Shown: positions 1 to 6,125, counted from the stretch's first letter. The stretch is DNA of 6,210 nucleotides from an uncultured Fidelibacterota bacterium (GCA_913045415.1 CAJWPW010000072.1:1-6210); one strand, 5' to 3'. Notes: generated from the letters alone by a model not told the origin. Made by a program: numbers and translations.

Positions 1-2738
1 CCTGGTTTGATTCCCTTTCTGCAATTAATGAGATACAGTTCATCAATGATAACGATGATACATCACGGGCATCTGGGAGTATCCATTTTAGTATGATCCT
101 TGATATTTCACCCGATTTACCAATATCACCGACTGTTGATGTTGACTATTCTCTTGGCGAAATAAGACTAGAAAACAACCAAGAAATGGTTTCTGCATCT
201 TTTACATCTACAGTAATTGATTCTGATTCTTACAATTTCACATTTCACTGGGAATTTGGTGATGGTAACTCATCTAACGAGATTCACCCTTCCCACGAAT
301 ATGTGCTATTAGATGATCATGATTACACCGTTATCCTCACCGTGGAGGATGAAACAGGACAACAAGGATGGGGAACAGCCATGATCCAAGTTGATCCAGG
401 AGAGTCATCATTTCCACTTACGTTAAATTTTGTAGGAGACATTATGATGGGACGGCAATTTGAGGAAGAAGGTGGGATTATTTCAACTCTTGGTGTTAAT
501 GCTCTGTACGAACCTACATACGACATTCTTGGCCTGGCAGCGGATGTAACAGTTGCAAATCTTGAAATTCTTCTTTCAGACCAAGGGTATCCCCACCCTA
601 CGAAGGGCATAGTGTTCCGCTGTGCTCCTGCGAATGTGGGTGGACTGATCTATGCCGGTATTGATGTGGTTTCTCTGGCAAATAATCACATTATGGATTA
701 TATGGAGCCCGCCATGATTCAGACACAAAACCTTTTGAGTGAAGTAGGTATTCATCATTCCGGGGCAGGGATGGATAGTTATGAAGCTTATCTACCTGCA
801 ATGATCTCGAGAAAAGGACAAACAATAGCATTTCTTTCAGTTAGTGACAGAACCGGTCAATACAATAATTATCAACCTTATCTGAATGCCGGTGAGAATA
901 AACCCGGATTTGCTTACATGACACCTTATTATCTAAAACAGCAGATTCAGTCTGTCCGGGATATTTCAGACCTCATCGTTGTTGAAATGCATAGTGGCAG
1001 TGAATATTCCTATTCCCCCGGTGGCCATTATGATTCCTATGAGCCACCTGATGGATACGAATCAATGCGACTAAATCCGGCAAGTGAAATTGGCTTTTTG
1101 GAAGATCCGCTCATGGGCATGGAAGCTGAAGATTATTCGCCACGATTGGATCGACCCCAAATGTGGGATCGTGCGATCCGCCAATTTGCCATCGACGAAG
1201 GTGCCGATGCTGTAATTGTTCATCATCCTCATATTATTCAGGGCCTAGAGATTTATAACGGGAAAATGATCGCTCATTCACTGGGAAATTTCATTTTTGA
1301 TCTGAATTACCCGGAAACCTACCCATCCATGATTCTCAATGCAGAAGCTGATGAATCTGGGTTCACAGGATATTCCATCACGCCTATTTATATTGATGAT
1401 TATTTAACTGTTCCTGCCTTGGGTGAATTAGCAAATTACATTCTAGATCACATCGCCATGCAATCTCGGGAATTGGACACATATGTTCATGTGAATCCAG
1501 AATCAAATCGAGGGATAGTTGTCATGGATACGTTGGCACTTTTCAGCCAAGAATTGGATTATAGCATTTGGGATCCAATATGGAAAGAAACATTACTTGA
1601 AGGTGAACCTTACTTTGTTTCAAATCCATTATCTATTCCGAATGCAGGAAGCCTGTCAAAAATCACAGGTGGTTTTCAACCTATTACCCATTATCGTTTA
1701 GGTCGGGAAAAGATCTGGATGAAAAATTTCGAAGACGAGGGCAGTTCGCTCTGGAATTTTAATAGTAATAGTGAATTCCTTCAGGATTCTATTTTTCGTC
1801 GAGGTGAAACTGCTGCATCTCAAATACGATATGATTATGCACAGGATAACATTATAATCAATCTTGAGGACAGGATGCCCTTCAAGAATGAACTTGATCA
1901 TACGATTCACGGATATATTAAAACAGAAAATGGGAAAAATGTCACTTTACAAATCCAACTTTCTGAAGGCAGATCGGGAGAAAGTTTTCTAACTGCATCC
2001 ATGAATGATTCTGTTCAAGGGACAAAATTTTGGATGCCTTACTGGGGAGACGTCCCAAGCCATGAGGATGCGAATTTTTTTGATATTCGAATGAGTACAG
2101 GTATACCGGATACCGGGAAATCACAAACATGGTTTGACGATGTGGGACTGGTGGAATGGGACAGCCTACAGTCCTTTGAAGAATTTCCTATTTCTGTTAT
2201 GCATCCAAATGATTTTAACTATATCCAGGTTTATGCAACTCAAACACCCATGGCTATGGCTGGTATTCAAATGACAAATACAATTATTGGTGATCTACCT
2301 TCCCTAGATGCAATTCCAAAAGCTGCGAACCCAGTCATTACAGCACCTGGGAAAGTTCATTTTTATGATGAATCAAAAGGAGCCGTAGGAAATTGGCATT
2401 GGGTTTTCATGGATCAAGTAAATGTTTATCAACAACATCCTTCCTTCCATTTCTTTGATCCCGGGATTTATGAAGTATCCCTTACTGTCACTGGACTTAA
2501 TGGCGAAGCAGATACAGACTATATTACCATAGTGGCTTTATCCGGCGATGCTGAAGAATACAATCTTGGCGATGTGAACGGCGACGGCAGTTTGACCGCA
2601 GTGGATGTCCTATTGTGTGTTAATTATATAATTGGATTGGTTGACCTTGAGCCGGAAGAATTTCTTGCTGCAGATGTGGATGGAAACGGAGTGATTAATA
2701 TCTACGACGCATTGCTAATCGCAGATTTGTTTAACTAA
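1..2738 (+). CDS. Modular exported CapA-like protein with PKD, carbohydrate-binding-like and dockerin domains (5'-partial)
   Basis: The frame is open from base 3, so the start lies left of the window and the ATG at 93 is internal. Residues below count from that ATG. Residues 18-101 form a PKD domain (WEFGDG at 53-58). Residues 109-434 are a CapA/PgsA domain (PGA_cap, calcineurin-like fold) with GD at 115-116, NLE at 156-158, ANNH at 196-199, HSGSEY at 300-305, HHPH at 377-380 and SLGNF at 396-400. About 540-690 is a beta-sandwich resembling a carbohydrate-binding module. Residues 742-816 look like a second, degenerate PKD domain, and 827-872 are two dockerin-like calcium loops. CapA proteins take part in poly-gamma-glutamate or capsule handling; here the domain mix suggests a secreted or surface enzyme acting on an extracellular polymer. 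The substrate is unknown. No Type IX sorting domain follows the dockerin. The stop codon overlaps the convergent thioredoxin-like gene. Confidence 0.9.
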   Translation, partial: WFDSLSAINEIQFINDNDDTSRASGSIHFSMILDISPDLPISPTVDVDYSLGEIRLENNQEMVSASFTSTVIDSDSYNFTFHWEFGDGNSSNEIHPSHEYVLLDDHDYTVILTVEDETGQQGWGTAMIQVDPGESSFPLTLNFVGDIMMGRQFEEEGGIISTLGVNALYEPTYDILGLAADVTVANLEILLSDQGYPHPTKGIVFRCAPANVGGLIYAGIDVVSLANNHIMDYMEPAMIQTQNLLSEVGIHHSGAGMDSYEAYLPAMISRKGQTIAFLSVSDRTGQYNNYQPYLNAGENKPGFAYMTPYYLKQQIQSVRDISDLIVVEMHSGSEYSYSPGGHYDSYEPPDGYESMRLNPASEIGFLEDPLMGMEAEDYSPRLDRPQMWDRAIRQFAIDEGADAVIVHHPHIIQGLEIYNGKMIAHSLGNFIFDLNYPETYPSMILNAEADESGFTGYSITPIYIDDYLTVPALGELANYILDHIAMQSRELDTYVHVNPESNRGIVVMDTLALFSQELDYSIWDPIWKETLLEGEPYFVSNPLSIPNAGSLSKITGGFQPITHYRLGREKIWMKNFEDEGSSLWNFNSNSEFLQDSIFRRGETAASQIRYDYAQDNIIINLEDRMPFKNELDHTIHGYIKTENGKNVTLQIQLSEGRSGESFLTASMNDSVQGTKFWMPYWGDVPSHEDANFFDIRMSTGIPDTGKSQTWFDDVGLVEWDSLQSFEEFPISVMHPNDFNYIQVYATQTPMAMAGIQMTNTIIGDLPSLDAIPKAANPVITAPGKVHFYDESKGAVGNWHWVFMDQVNVYQQHPSFHFFDPGIYEVSLTVTGLNGEADTDYITIVALSGDAEEYNLGDVNGDGSLTAVDVLLCVNYIIGLVDLEPEEFLAADVDGNGVINIYDALLIADLFN
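132..395 (+). other. PKD domain 1 of the CapA-like protein
   Basis: The encoded segment carries the PKD hallmark WEFGDG, followed by HPSHEY and then DYTVILTVED, the usual final strands of this immunoglobulin-like fold. PKD domains are extracellular spacers or binding modules. It sits directly in front of the CapA domain. Confidence 0.85.
417..1394 (+). other. CapA/PgsA metallophosphatase-fold domain
   Basis: The order of motifs matches the PGA_cap family: GDIMMGR, then ANLE, then VSLANNHIMDY, then AFLSVSD, then VVEMHSGSEY, then GADAVIVHHPHIIQG and finally AHSLGNFIFD. The Asp, Glu, Asn and His residues expected at the metal site are present. The usual HWG motif reads HSG here. About 50 residues, rich in Tyr, Pro, Gly and acidic residues, separate HSGSEY from the next family helix, which is longer than I expect for this family. 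Confidence 0.9.
1710..2162 (+). other. Carbohydrate-binding-like beta-sandwich domain
   Basis: The segment opens with a NFEDEGSSLWNF pattern and closes with QTWFDDVGLVEW. These are the start and end signatures of many CBM4/9-like or discoidin-like jelly-roll modules that follow enzyme domains in secreted proteins. Strand-like stretches lie between them. The assignment rests on the general pattern only; a fold search would be needed to name the family. A role in binding sugar or another polymer is inferred. Confidence 0.5.
2562..2735 (+). other. Dockerin type I-like repeat pair at the C-terminus
   Basis: Two calcium-loop motifs 34 residues apart fit the dockerin pattern. The first is D827-x-N829-x-D831-G and ends at D838; the second is D861-x-D863-x-N865-G and ends at D872. 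Each is a 12-residue loop followed by a short hydrophobic helix (VLLCVNYIIG and ALLIADLF). In cellulosome bacteria dockerins bind cohesins. In marine Gram-negative bacteria similar C-terminal pairs are common without known cellulosomes, and their partner is usually unknown. The protein ends immediately after the second helix. Confidence 0.85.
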
Positions 2739-3280
2739 TTCTCTTCTTCAGGCTCCCAATCATAATAATTAGGATCTGGGCCAGCCCCAATTAAAATATT
2801 AAAAATGTCTTCTTCCAATGATTCTATAGGTGATTCTATAATTCGTCCTAATTCTTTACCTTTTTTATAAATTATAATTGTAGGAACATGATGAATATTT
2901 TTTCCGTCTTCCAATCCATGTCCACTTTTTTTATCCCGGTCAAGTGCAATCAGATCCATTTCACCAGATGGAAATCCCATTCCATCCAAAATTTTATAAA
3001 GGCGAGGAACTTCTCTTCGGCTGTCTTCGCACCATGTCCCCAGAAATGTTTCAATATCAATTTCTTTTAAAAAATCTTTTGATGCTATGATTAATTCTTC
3101 ATCACCGCCATACTCACTATATTCTTCTTCAAACCATTCCCCATAATGTCCCACAGTTAAGTCTGATCTTTGGGCAATTCCTACTATCATGGGATCACCT
3201 GTCTTTTCATCCATGGATGTTTTAAGATTTTGAGACGGTAAAATGGTTAGGGTAATCATAAAATAATAAATGAAGTTCAT
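2735..3280 (-). CDS. Exported thioredoxin-fold protein with a single-cysteine WCEDS motif
   Basis: This 181-residue protein has a thioredoxin fold. The active-site segment GTWCEDSRREVPR holds C84 and S87 in place of the usual CxxC pair, and HVPT at 131-134 supplies the cis-proline (P133). C84 is the only cysteine, so the protein cannot form an internal disulfide. The first 16 residues are hydrophobic and suggest a signal peptide or anchor, although they lack the usual positive charges. Similar WCxDS thioredoxin-like proteins occur in Bacteroidetes; I know of no established substrate. The start at 3280 is supported by AGGAA six bases upstream. The gene lies 9 bases after the HAD gene and is probably co-transcribed with it. 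Its TAG stop overlaps the CapA gene's TAA. The C-terminal tail is acidic. Confidence 0.85.
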   Translation of the reverse strand: MNFIYYFMITLTILPSQNLKTSMDEKTGDPMIVGIAQRSDLTVGHYGEWFEEEYSEYGGDEELIIASKDFLKEIDIETFLGTWCEDSRREVPRLYKILDGMGFPSGEMDLIALDRDKKSGHGLEDGKNIHHVPTIIIYKKGKELGRIIESPIESLEEDIFNILIGAGPDPNYYDWEPEEEN

Positions 3281-3286
3281 GGTTTA

Positions 3287-3291
3287 TTCCT
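3287..3291 (-). promoter_or_regulatory. Ribosome binding site of the thioredoxin-like gene
   Basis: AGGAA on the minus strand lies six bases before the ATG and shares bases with the TAG stop of the upstream HAD gene. This fits coupled translation of the two genes. Confidence 0.6.
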
Positions 3292-3937
3292 ATGATTCAT
3301 TAAGTAAATATAAGAATTCATTCAAATTCGAAATCACTTTTCTACCGGTTTTTGCTAATCGCTTTCTGCTCACATGACCATGTTCCACCAATACGCAATC
3401 AATGGCCATGGCTTCAGCAACTTCGCTGTCATGAACCGTATCTCCAACCATTATAATTTCTTTTGAATCATAACTAATTTCATCCATCCACGCCACGCCC
3501 AAGGCTTTTTTCCCCGTAGCATATTGATTATCGATTCCCAATATTTTGATAAAATAGTCTGATAAATTATGGTTTTTTATCCAATCAGTTAAAAAATCTT
3601 GTTTCCCAGCTGATAACACAGATTGAGATCGACCACTTTCGCGAATTTTTTTTAAAACAGATATCGAATCAGAATGTAGCTCAACACGAAAAAAATTATT
3701 TCCGTAATAAGTAACAAATTCATCCCCTGCTATATGGAATGGCTCTTTGCTAAAGTCAAAACCCACTTTTTTATAATAATCTTCAACAGGAAAAGAGAAA
3801 ACATCTTTATATTTTCCTTCAGTGAGCATTGGAAGATTGCGTTTATTTAACGCCTGATTAATGGCTTCCACGCAGAGCCATCTGTCATTTAAAAGTGTTC
3901 CATTCCAATCCCAAATGATATGATTATATTTCTTCAT
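3290..3937 (-). CDS. HAD-family hydrolase, phosphoglycolate phosphatase-like
   Basis: At 215 residues this is a typical small HAD phosphatase with an alpha-helical cap. Motif I is DWNGT (D10 nucleophile, N12 at the +2 position), motif II is VLSAGK (S109), the motif III lysine is K143 or K144 in TGKKALG, and motif IV is MVGDTVHD (D166, D170). Such enzymes remove phosphate from small metabolites such as phosphoglycolate or nucleotides in the cytoplasm. The exact substrate cannot be read from sequence. Asn rather than Asp at the +2 general acid/base position is unusual for the superfamily, though the DWNGT form recurs in some HAD groups. The start codon at 3937 has no clear Shine-Dalgarno sequence. 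It is the first gene of a pair with the thioredoxin-like gene and divergent from the Nudix gene. Confidence 0.88.
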   Translation of the reverse strand: MKKYNHIIWDWNGTLLNDRWLCVEAINQALNKRNLPMLTEGKYKDVFSFPVEDYYKKVGFDFSKEPFHIAGDEFVTYYGNNFFRVELHSDSISVLKKIRESGRSQSVLSAGKQDFLTDWIKNHNLSDYFIKILGIDNQYATGKKALGVAWMDEISYDSKEIIMVGDTVHDSEVAEAMAIDCVLVEHGHVSRKRLAKTGRKVISNLNEFLYLLNES

Positions 3938-3941
3938 AAAA

Positions 3942-3969
3942 TTGGTAGGAAACTTCGGGCAGATAAAAT
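3942..3969 (+). promoter_or_regulatory. Possible promoter of the Nudix gene
   Basis: TTGGTA and TAAAAT are separated by 16 bases in the 57-base gap between the divergent HAD and Nudix genes. They match the sigma-70 consensus at 4 of 6 and 5 of 6 positions and would give a leader of about 20 bases. The region is AT-rich, so a chance match is quite possible. Confidence 0.3.
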
Positions 3970-3994
3970 AAAAAAGGGATAATTTTTCGGTCCC

Positions 3995-4618
3995 ATGGAA
4001 TCATTATTTATTAAAAATTTATCTCACCGGCTTTCAAAAAATCTACCTGGGAAGTCAGCCCACGATATTATGATGGTAACACCACGGCTTCCATTCCCAA
4101 AGATCAATTTGAATAAAAAAGGAATACCAGCATCTGTTCTAATCCTTTTATTCCCAAAAAATAATCAATGGCACTTTTTCCTAACCAAACGAACGAATAC
4201 TGTCAATCATCATAAAGGACAAATTTCCCTCCCGGGAGGGGTTGTGGAAACGGGTGAATCACTTGAAGGTGCAGCATTGAGAGAAACCCATGAGGAGATT
4301 GGTGTGGATAAAAAAAATATACACCTGATTGGTTCACTCTCATCTTTTTATATTCCCGTATCTGGATTTGAAATGTTTCCATTTATCGGTTGGGTAAAAG
4401 CCGAACCGGAAACATCTATCCATGATAAAGAGGTAGACCGAGTATTTTCTTCTTCAATCCAGGAATTCATGCTTGATAAAACACAAAAAACTAAAAAAGA
4501 TACTCTCAAAGGATTTCCAGTCAATATACCTTATTTTGATATGAACGGAGAAACAGTTTGGGGGGCCACATCCATGATCTTGGCTGAATTTAAATTAATC
4601 TTAAAGGAAATTTTATGA
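3995..4618 (+). CDS. Nudix hydrolase, CoA pyrophosphatase type
   Basis: This 207-residue protein carries a full Nudix box at residues 82-104: G82, E88, then RETHEEIGV with R96, E97, E100 and E101 as metal-binding or catalytic residues. Just before it, FLTKRT followed by GQISLPGG matches the NuCoA signature (LLTxR...GxxxFPGG, the former UPF0035 pattern), which marks enzymes that cleave CoA or acyl-CoA to phosphopantetheine and 3',5'-ADP. The Arg of that signature is Asn71 here, so substrate preference may differ. Length fits the family (about 190-220). The ATG at 3995 has no strong ribosome site, but no better in-frame start is evident. The TGA stop overlaps the start of the next gene. Confidence 0.9.
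   Translation: MESLFIKNLSHRLSKNLPGKSAHDIMMVTPRLPFPKINLNKKGIPASVLILLFPKNNQWHFFLTKRTNTVNHHKGQISLPGGVVETGESLEGAALRETHEEIGVDKKNIHLIGSLSSFYIPVSGFEMFPFIGWVKAEPETSIHDKEVDRVFSSSIQEFMLDKTQKTKKDTLKGFPVNIPYFDMNGETVWGATSMILAEFKLILKEIL
4603..4608 (+). promoter_or_regulatory. Ribosome binding site of the small membrane protein gene
   Basis: AAAGGA lies six bases before the ATG at 4615, inside the end of the Nudix gene. It is the best Shine-Dalgarno match in the window and supports the small gene as real. Confidence 0.7.
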
Positions 4619-4866
4619 GTCTGGGGCAATGGTTGAATTCTTTATCTGCTGTGGATCACGGTATTTTGTTTGCGATTTTTCTTGTGGGTGTTTATTTCAG
4701 TTATGCAACGCTGGAATTCTTGATCGAATTTTATGATAACAAAAAGAAACACAGCAAATTCAGGGTTCACTTTCGAGTTACACCAGCGGCACTTATATTT
4801 TTTGGATTTATATATAGCCTTATCATCCACCAGATATTAAAGGCTATGTTCGACTTTATTCCCTGA
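4615..4866 (+). CDS. Small two-helix membrane protein of unknown function
   Basis: The 83-residue product has two hydrophobic segments, about residues 15-37 and 56-78. They are joined by a strongly basic loop (DNKKKHSKFRVHFR). By the positive-inside rule the loop would be cytoplasmic, with both ends in the periplasm. I recognise no family. Its start overlaps the Nudix stop as ATGA and it has a strong ribosome site, so it is very likely translated together with the Nudix enzyme. Its stop codon is one base from the stop of the convergent reductase gene. An antisense open frame over the same bases has no comparable support. Confidence 0.75.
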   Translation: MSLGQWLNSLSAVDHGILFAIFLVGVYFSYATLEFLIEFYDNKKKHSKFRVHFRVTPAALIFFGFIYSLIIHQILKAMFDFIP

Positions 4867-4867
4867 T

Positions 4868-5719
4868 CTATTTCTTTTTCCGCCGTGCCAATGCCATAGC
4901 TTTCCAGGCAAGATTAGGCATTTTTTCAAGTGCATTAAATTGTCCCGCACCTTTTAGCCATTCACCTCCGTCCATGGTAATCACTTCTCCATTCATGTAC
5001 CCGGATTCATCCGCCATGAGATAGGATGCCAAATTTGCTAACTCATCATGTTCACCAAATCGTTTTAAAGGAACTCTCTCCATCATCTTTTTCTCAATAT
5101 TCAGTCCTGGTGGAACCAATCTTTTCCAAGCACCTTTTGTAGGAAATGGCCCCGGAGCAATAGCATTGGTACGGATTCCATATTTCGCCCATTCCACAGC
5201 AAGAGATCGCGTCAGGGCCAAAACCCCACTCTTTGCACAAGCAGATGGCACTACATACCCGGAACCAGTGAAAGCATAAGTTGTAACAATATTCAAAATA
5301 ACACCTCCGCCAGAATCACGCATTGCTTTTCCGGCAGCCTGGGTGCAATTAAATGTCCCTACCAATACAATATCAATAATGGTTCGAAAGGCATTTTCAG
5401 ACAAATTTTCTGTGGGTGATATAAAATTCCCGGCAGCGTTATTAAGAAGACAATCAATTTTTCCGAATTTATCCACAGCCTTCTTGACCATTTCCGTTAC
5501 TTGATCCGAATGACGAATATCTGTGGAAACTGTTAATATTTCCGCTCCCGTTTTATCATTGATCTCACGGGCAGCTTCATCTAAAACTTCCTGTCTTCGG
5601 CTCGTAAGCACCAAATTCGCACCTAATTCACCAAATCGTGTTGCCATGGATTTTCCCAGCCCGGTACCACCACCGGTGATGATAATTGTTTTATTTTTTA
5701 ATAGGTCATTTTTAAACAT
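4868..5719 (-). CDS. 2,4-dienoyl-CoA reductase-like short-chain dehydrogenase
   Basis: The protein is 283 residues from the ATG at 5719. That start has AAGAG eight bases upstream and is preferred over an in-frame TTG at 5755. The Rossmann motif TGGGTGLG is at 15-22, and TSRR (R41, R42) suggests NADPH. NNAAGNFISPTE, YVVPSACAK and PGPFPTKGAW closely follow mitochondrial DECR1. As in DECR1, the usual YxxxK pair is replaced: N98, Y148, S159 and K163 match human N148, Y199, S210 and K214. The expected reaction is NADPH-dependent reduction of trans-2,4-dienoyl-CoA to trans-3-enoyl-CoA, an auxiliary step of beta-oxidation of polyunsaturated fatty acids. No other fatty-acid gene is in the window. The C-terminus after GGEWL carries a further 30 or so residues ending in ARRKKK, longer than the core fold. 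Confidence 0.9.
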   Translation of the reverse strand: MFKNDLLKNKTIIITGGGTGLGKSMATRFGELGANLVLTSRRQEVLDEAAREINDKTGAEILTVSTDIRHSDQVTEMVKKAVDKFGKIDCLLNNAAGNFISPTENLSENAFRTIIDIVLVGTFNCTQAAGKAMRDSGGGVILNIVTTYAFTGSGYVVPSACAKSGVLALTRSLAVEWAKYGIRTNAIAPGPFPTKGAWKRLVPPGLNIEKKMMERVPLKRFGEHDELANLASYLMADESGYMNGEVITMDGGEWLKGAGQFNALEKMPNLAWKAMALARRKKK

Positions 5720-5727
5720 ATGGTTTA

Positions 5728-5732
5728 CTCTT
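5728..5732 (-). promoter_or_regulatory. Weak ribosome binding site that favours the ATG start of the reductase
   Basis: AAGAG on the minus strand lies eight bases before the ATG at 5719. The alternative TTG at 5755 has no such site, and the 12 extra residues it would add do not match the start of the Rossmann fold. Confidence 0.45.
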
Positions 5733-5781
5733 AACTTTAAAAAGGTTTGCCCCAACGGGTAAGTTCAATCTGCTTGATCAA

Positions 5782-5811
5782 ATCTTACATCATAACTTTT
5801 AAATGAAACAA
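5782..5811 (-). promoter_or_regulatory. Possible promoter of the reductase gene
   Basis: Reading the minus strand, TTGTTT (5806-5811) and TAAGAT (5782-5787) are 18 bases apart. An overlapping TATGAT (5789-5794) is a second candidate -10. A start near 5775 would give a leader of about 55 bases. The matches are moderate and the region is AT-rich. Confidence 0.25.
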
Positions 5812-5826
5812 CAGCGAAACTGAAAA

Positions 5827-6032
5827 ATGTCAAAAGATATTGCCAAGATAAAGGCCGGGACCGGAGAAACATTACTAGCCCTGGCAACAGCTTTGGGGTT
5901 GCGGTTTGAATATCGGCAGATCTTTTTGGCCCGACCTATTGTACCTTTGAGCAATCGCGATCTTGGATTCACATTACTCTGGAGAAAGGAGAACGAAGTG
6001 AATTGGCAGAGCTGGCCAGTAATTTGCTTTAA
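5827..6032 (+). pseudogene. phoH: Remnant of a phoH/ylaK-type ATPase gene
   Basis: Frame 1 from 5827 encodes [15 protein letters not shown] and then [20 protein letters not shown]. These match the Walker A region and the following conserved strand of PhoH-like (PhoH2/YlaK) ATPases, whose intact form reads GKAGTGKTLLALA...ARPIVPLxxxDLGFLPGD. Near 5959-5970 the match stops and continues in frame 3 as [20 protein letters not shown] with TAA at 6030-6032, which resembles the family's C-terminal tail. The gene has therefore lost its N-terminal PIN part and most of the ATPase domain (by inference about 130 residues), is frameshifted at the junction, and has Glu for the Walker A Lys (codon 5866-5868). 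In-frame stops lie just upstream. The open frame running to 6039 is a by-product of the frameshift. The family match is from memory of its motifs. Confidence 0.75.
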
Positions 6033-6125
6033 TTGTTAGCCATTATGGGCATAAGATCACAAAGAGTCAAAAAAATAATTTAAAGTAACAACTTAGTGAA
6101 TCTTGATACCATTCGCGGAAGTAGC
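6033..6125. other. Intergenic region without a recognisable feature
   Basis: This AT-rich spacer lies between the phoH remnant and the convergent gene at the right edge. It has a weak imperfect hairpin near 6036-6054 but no U-tract in the right place on either strand, so I do not call a terminator. Confidence 0.5.

Noticed and set aside
93..95. ATG as the start of the large CapA-like gene
   Set aside because: The same frame is open back to base 3 and encodes plausible protein (WFDSLSAINE). There is no ribosome site and no signal peptide after this ATG, so it is internal.
323..758. Two minus-strand open frames across the CapA region (323-610 and 576-758)
   Set aside because: They run antisense to strongly conserved CapA coding sequence and show no domain, ribosome site or plausible composition.
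4642..4830. Minus-strand open frame over the small membrane protein gene
   Set aside because: The plus-strand gene has a strong ribosome site, an ATGA coupling and two clear membrane segments. The antisense frame has none of these.
3290..4866. A coordinated CoA or redox gene system spanning the HAD, thioredoxin-like, Nudix and membrane genes
   Set aside because: The genes are in two divergent units with unrelated general roles, and no shared operator or repeated motif is visible in the 57-base gap. Proximity alone does not support a system.
5720..5755. TTG at 5755 as the start of the reductase
   Set aside because: It adds 12 residues with no family match and lacks a ribosome site. The ATG at 5719 has one and sits at the expected distance from the Rossmann motif.
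5523..5762. Plus-strand open frame opposite the reductase start
   Set aside because: It is antisense to the conserved Rossmann segment of the reductase and has no independent support.
5827..6039. A genuine 70-residue hypothetical protein
   Set aside because: Its first two thirds are a PhoH fragment with a broken Walker A motif, and its last third is the wrong frame of what looks like the PhoH C-terminus. A pseudogene explains both.
6036..6054. Imperfect hairpin (TTAGCC / GGCATAA) as a terminator
   Set aside because: The stem is only six pairs with a bulge, and no U-tract follows it on the plus strand. On the minus strand the U-tract lies before the hairpin, not after it.
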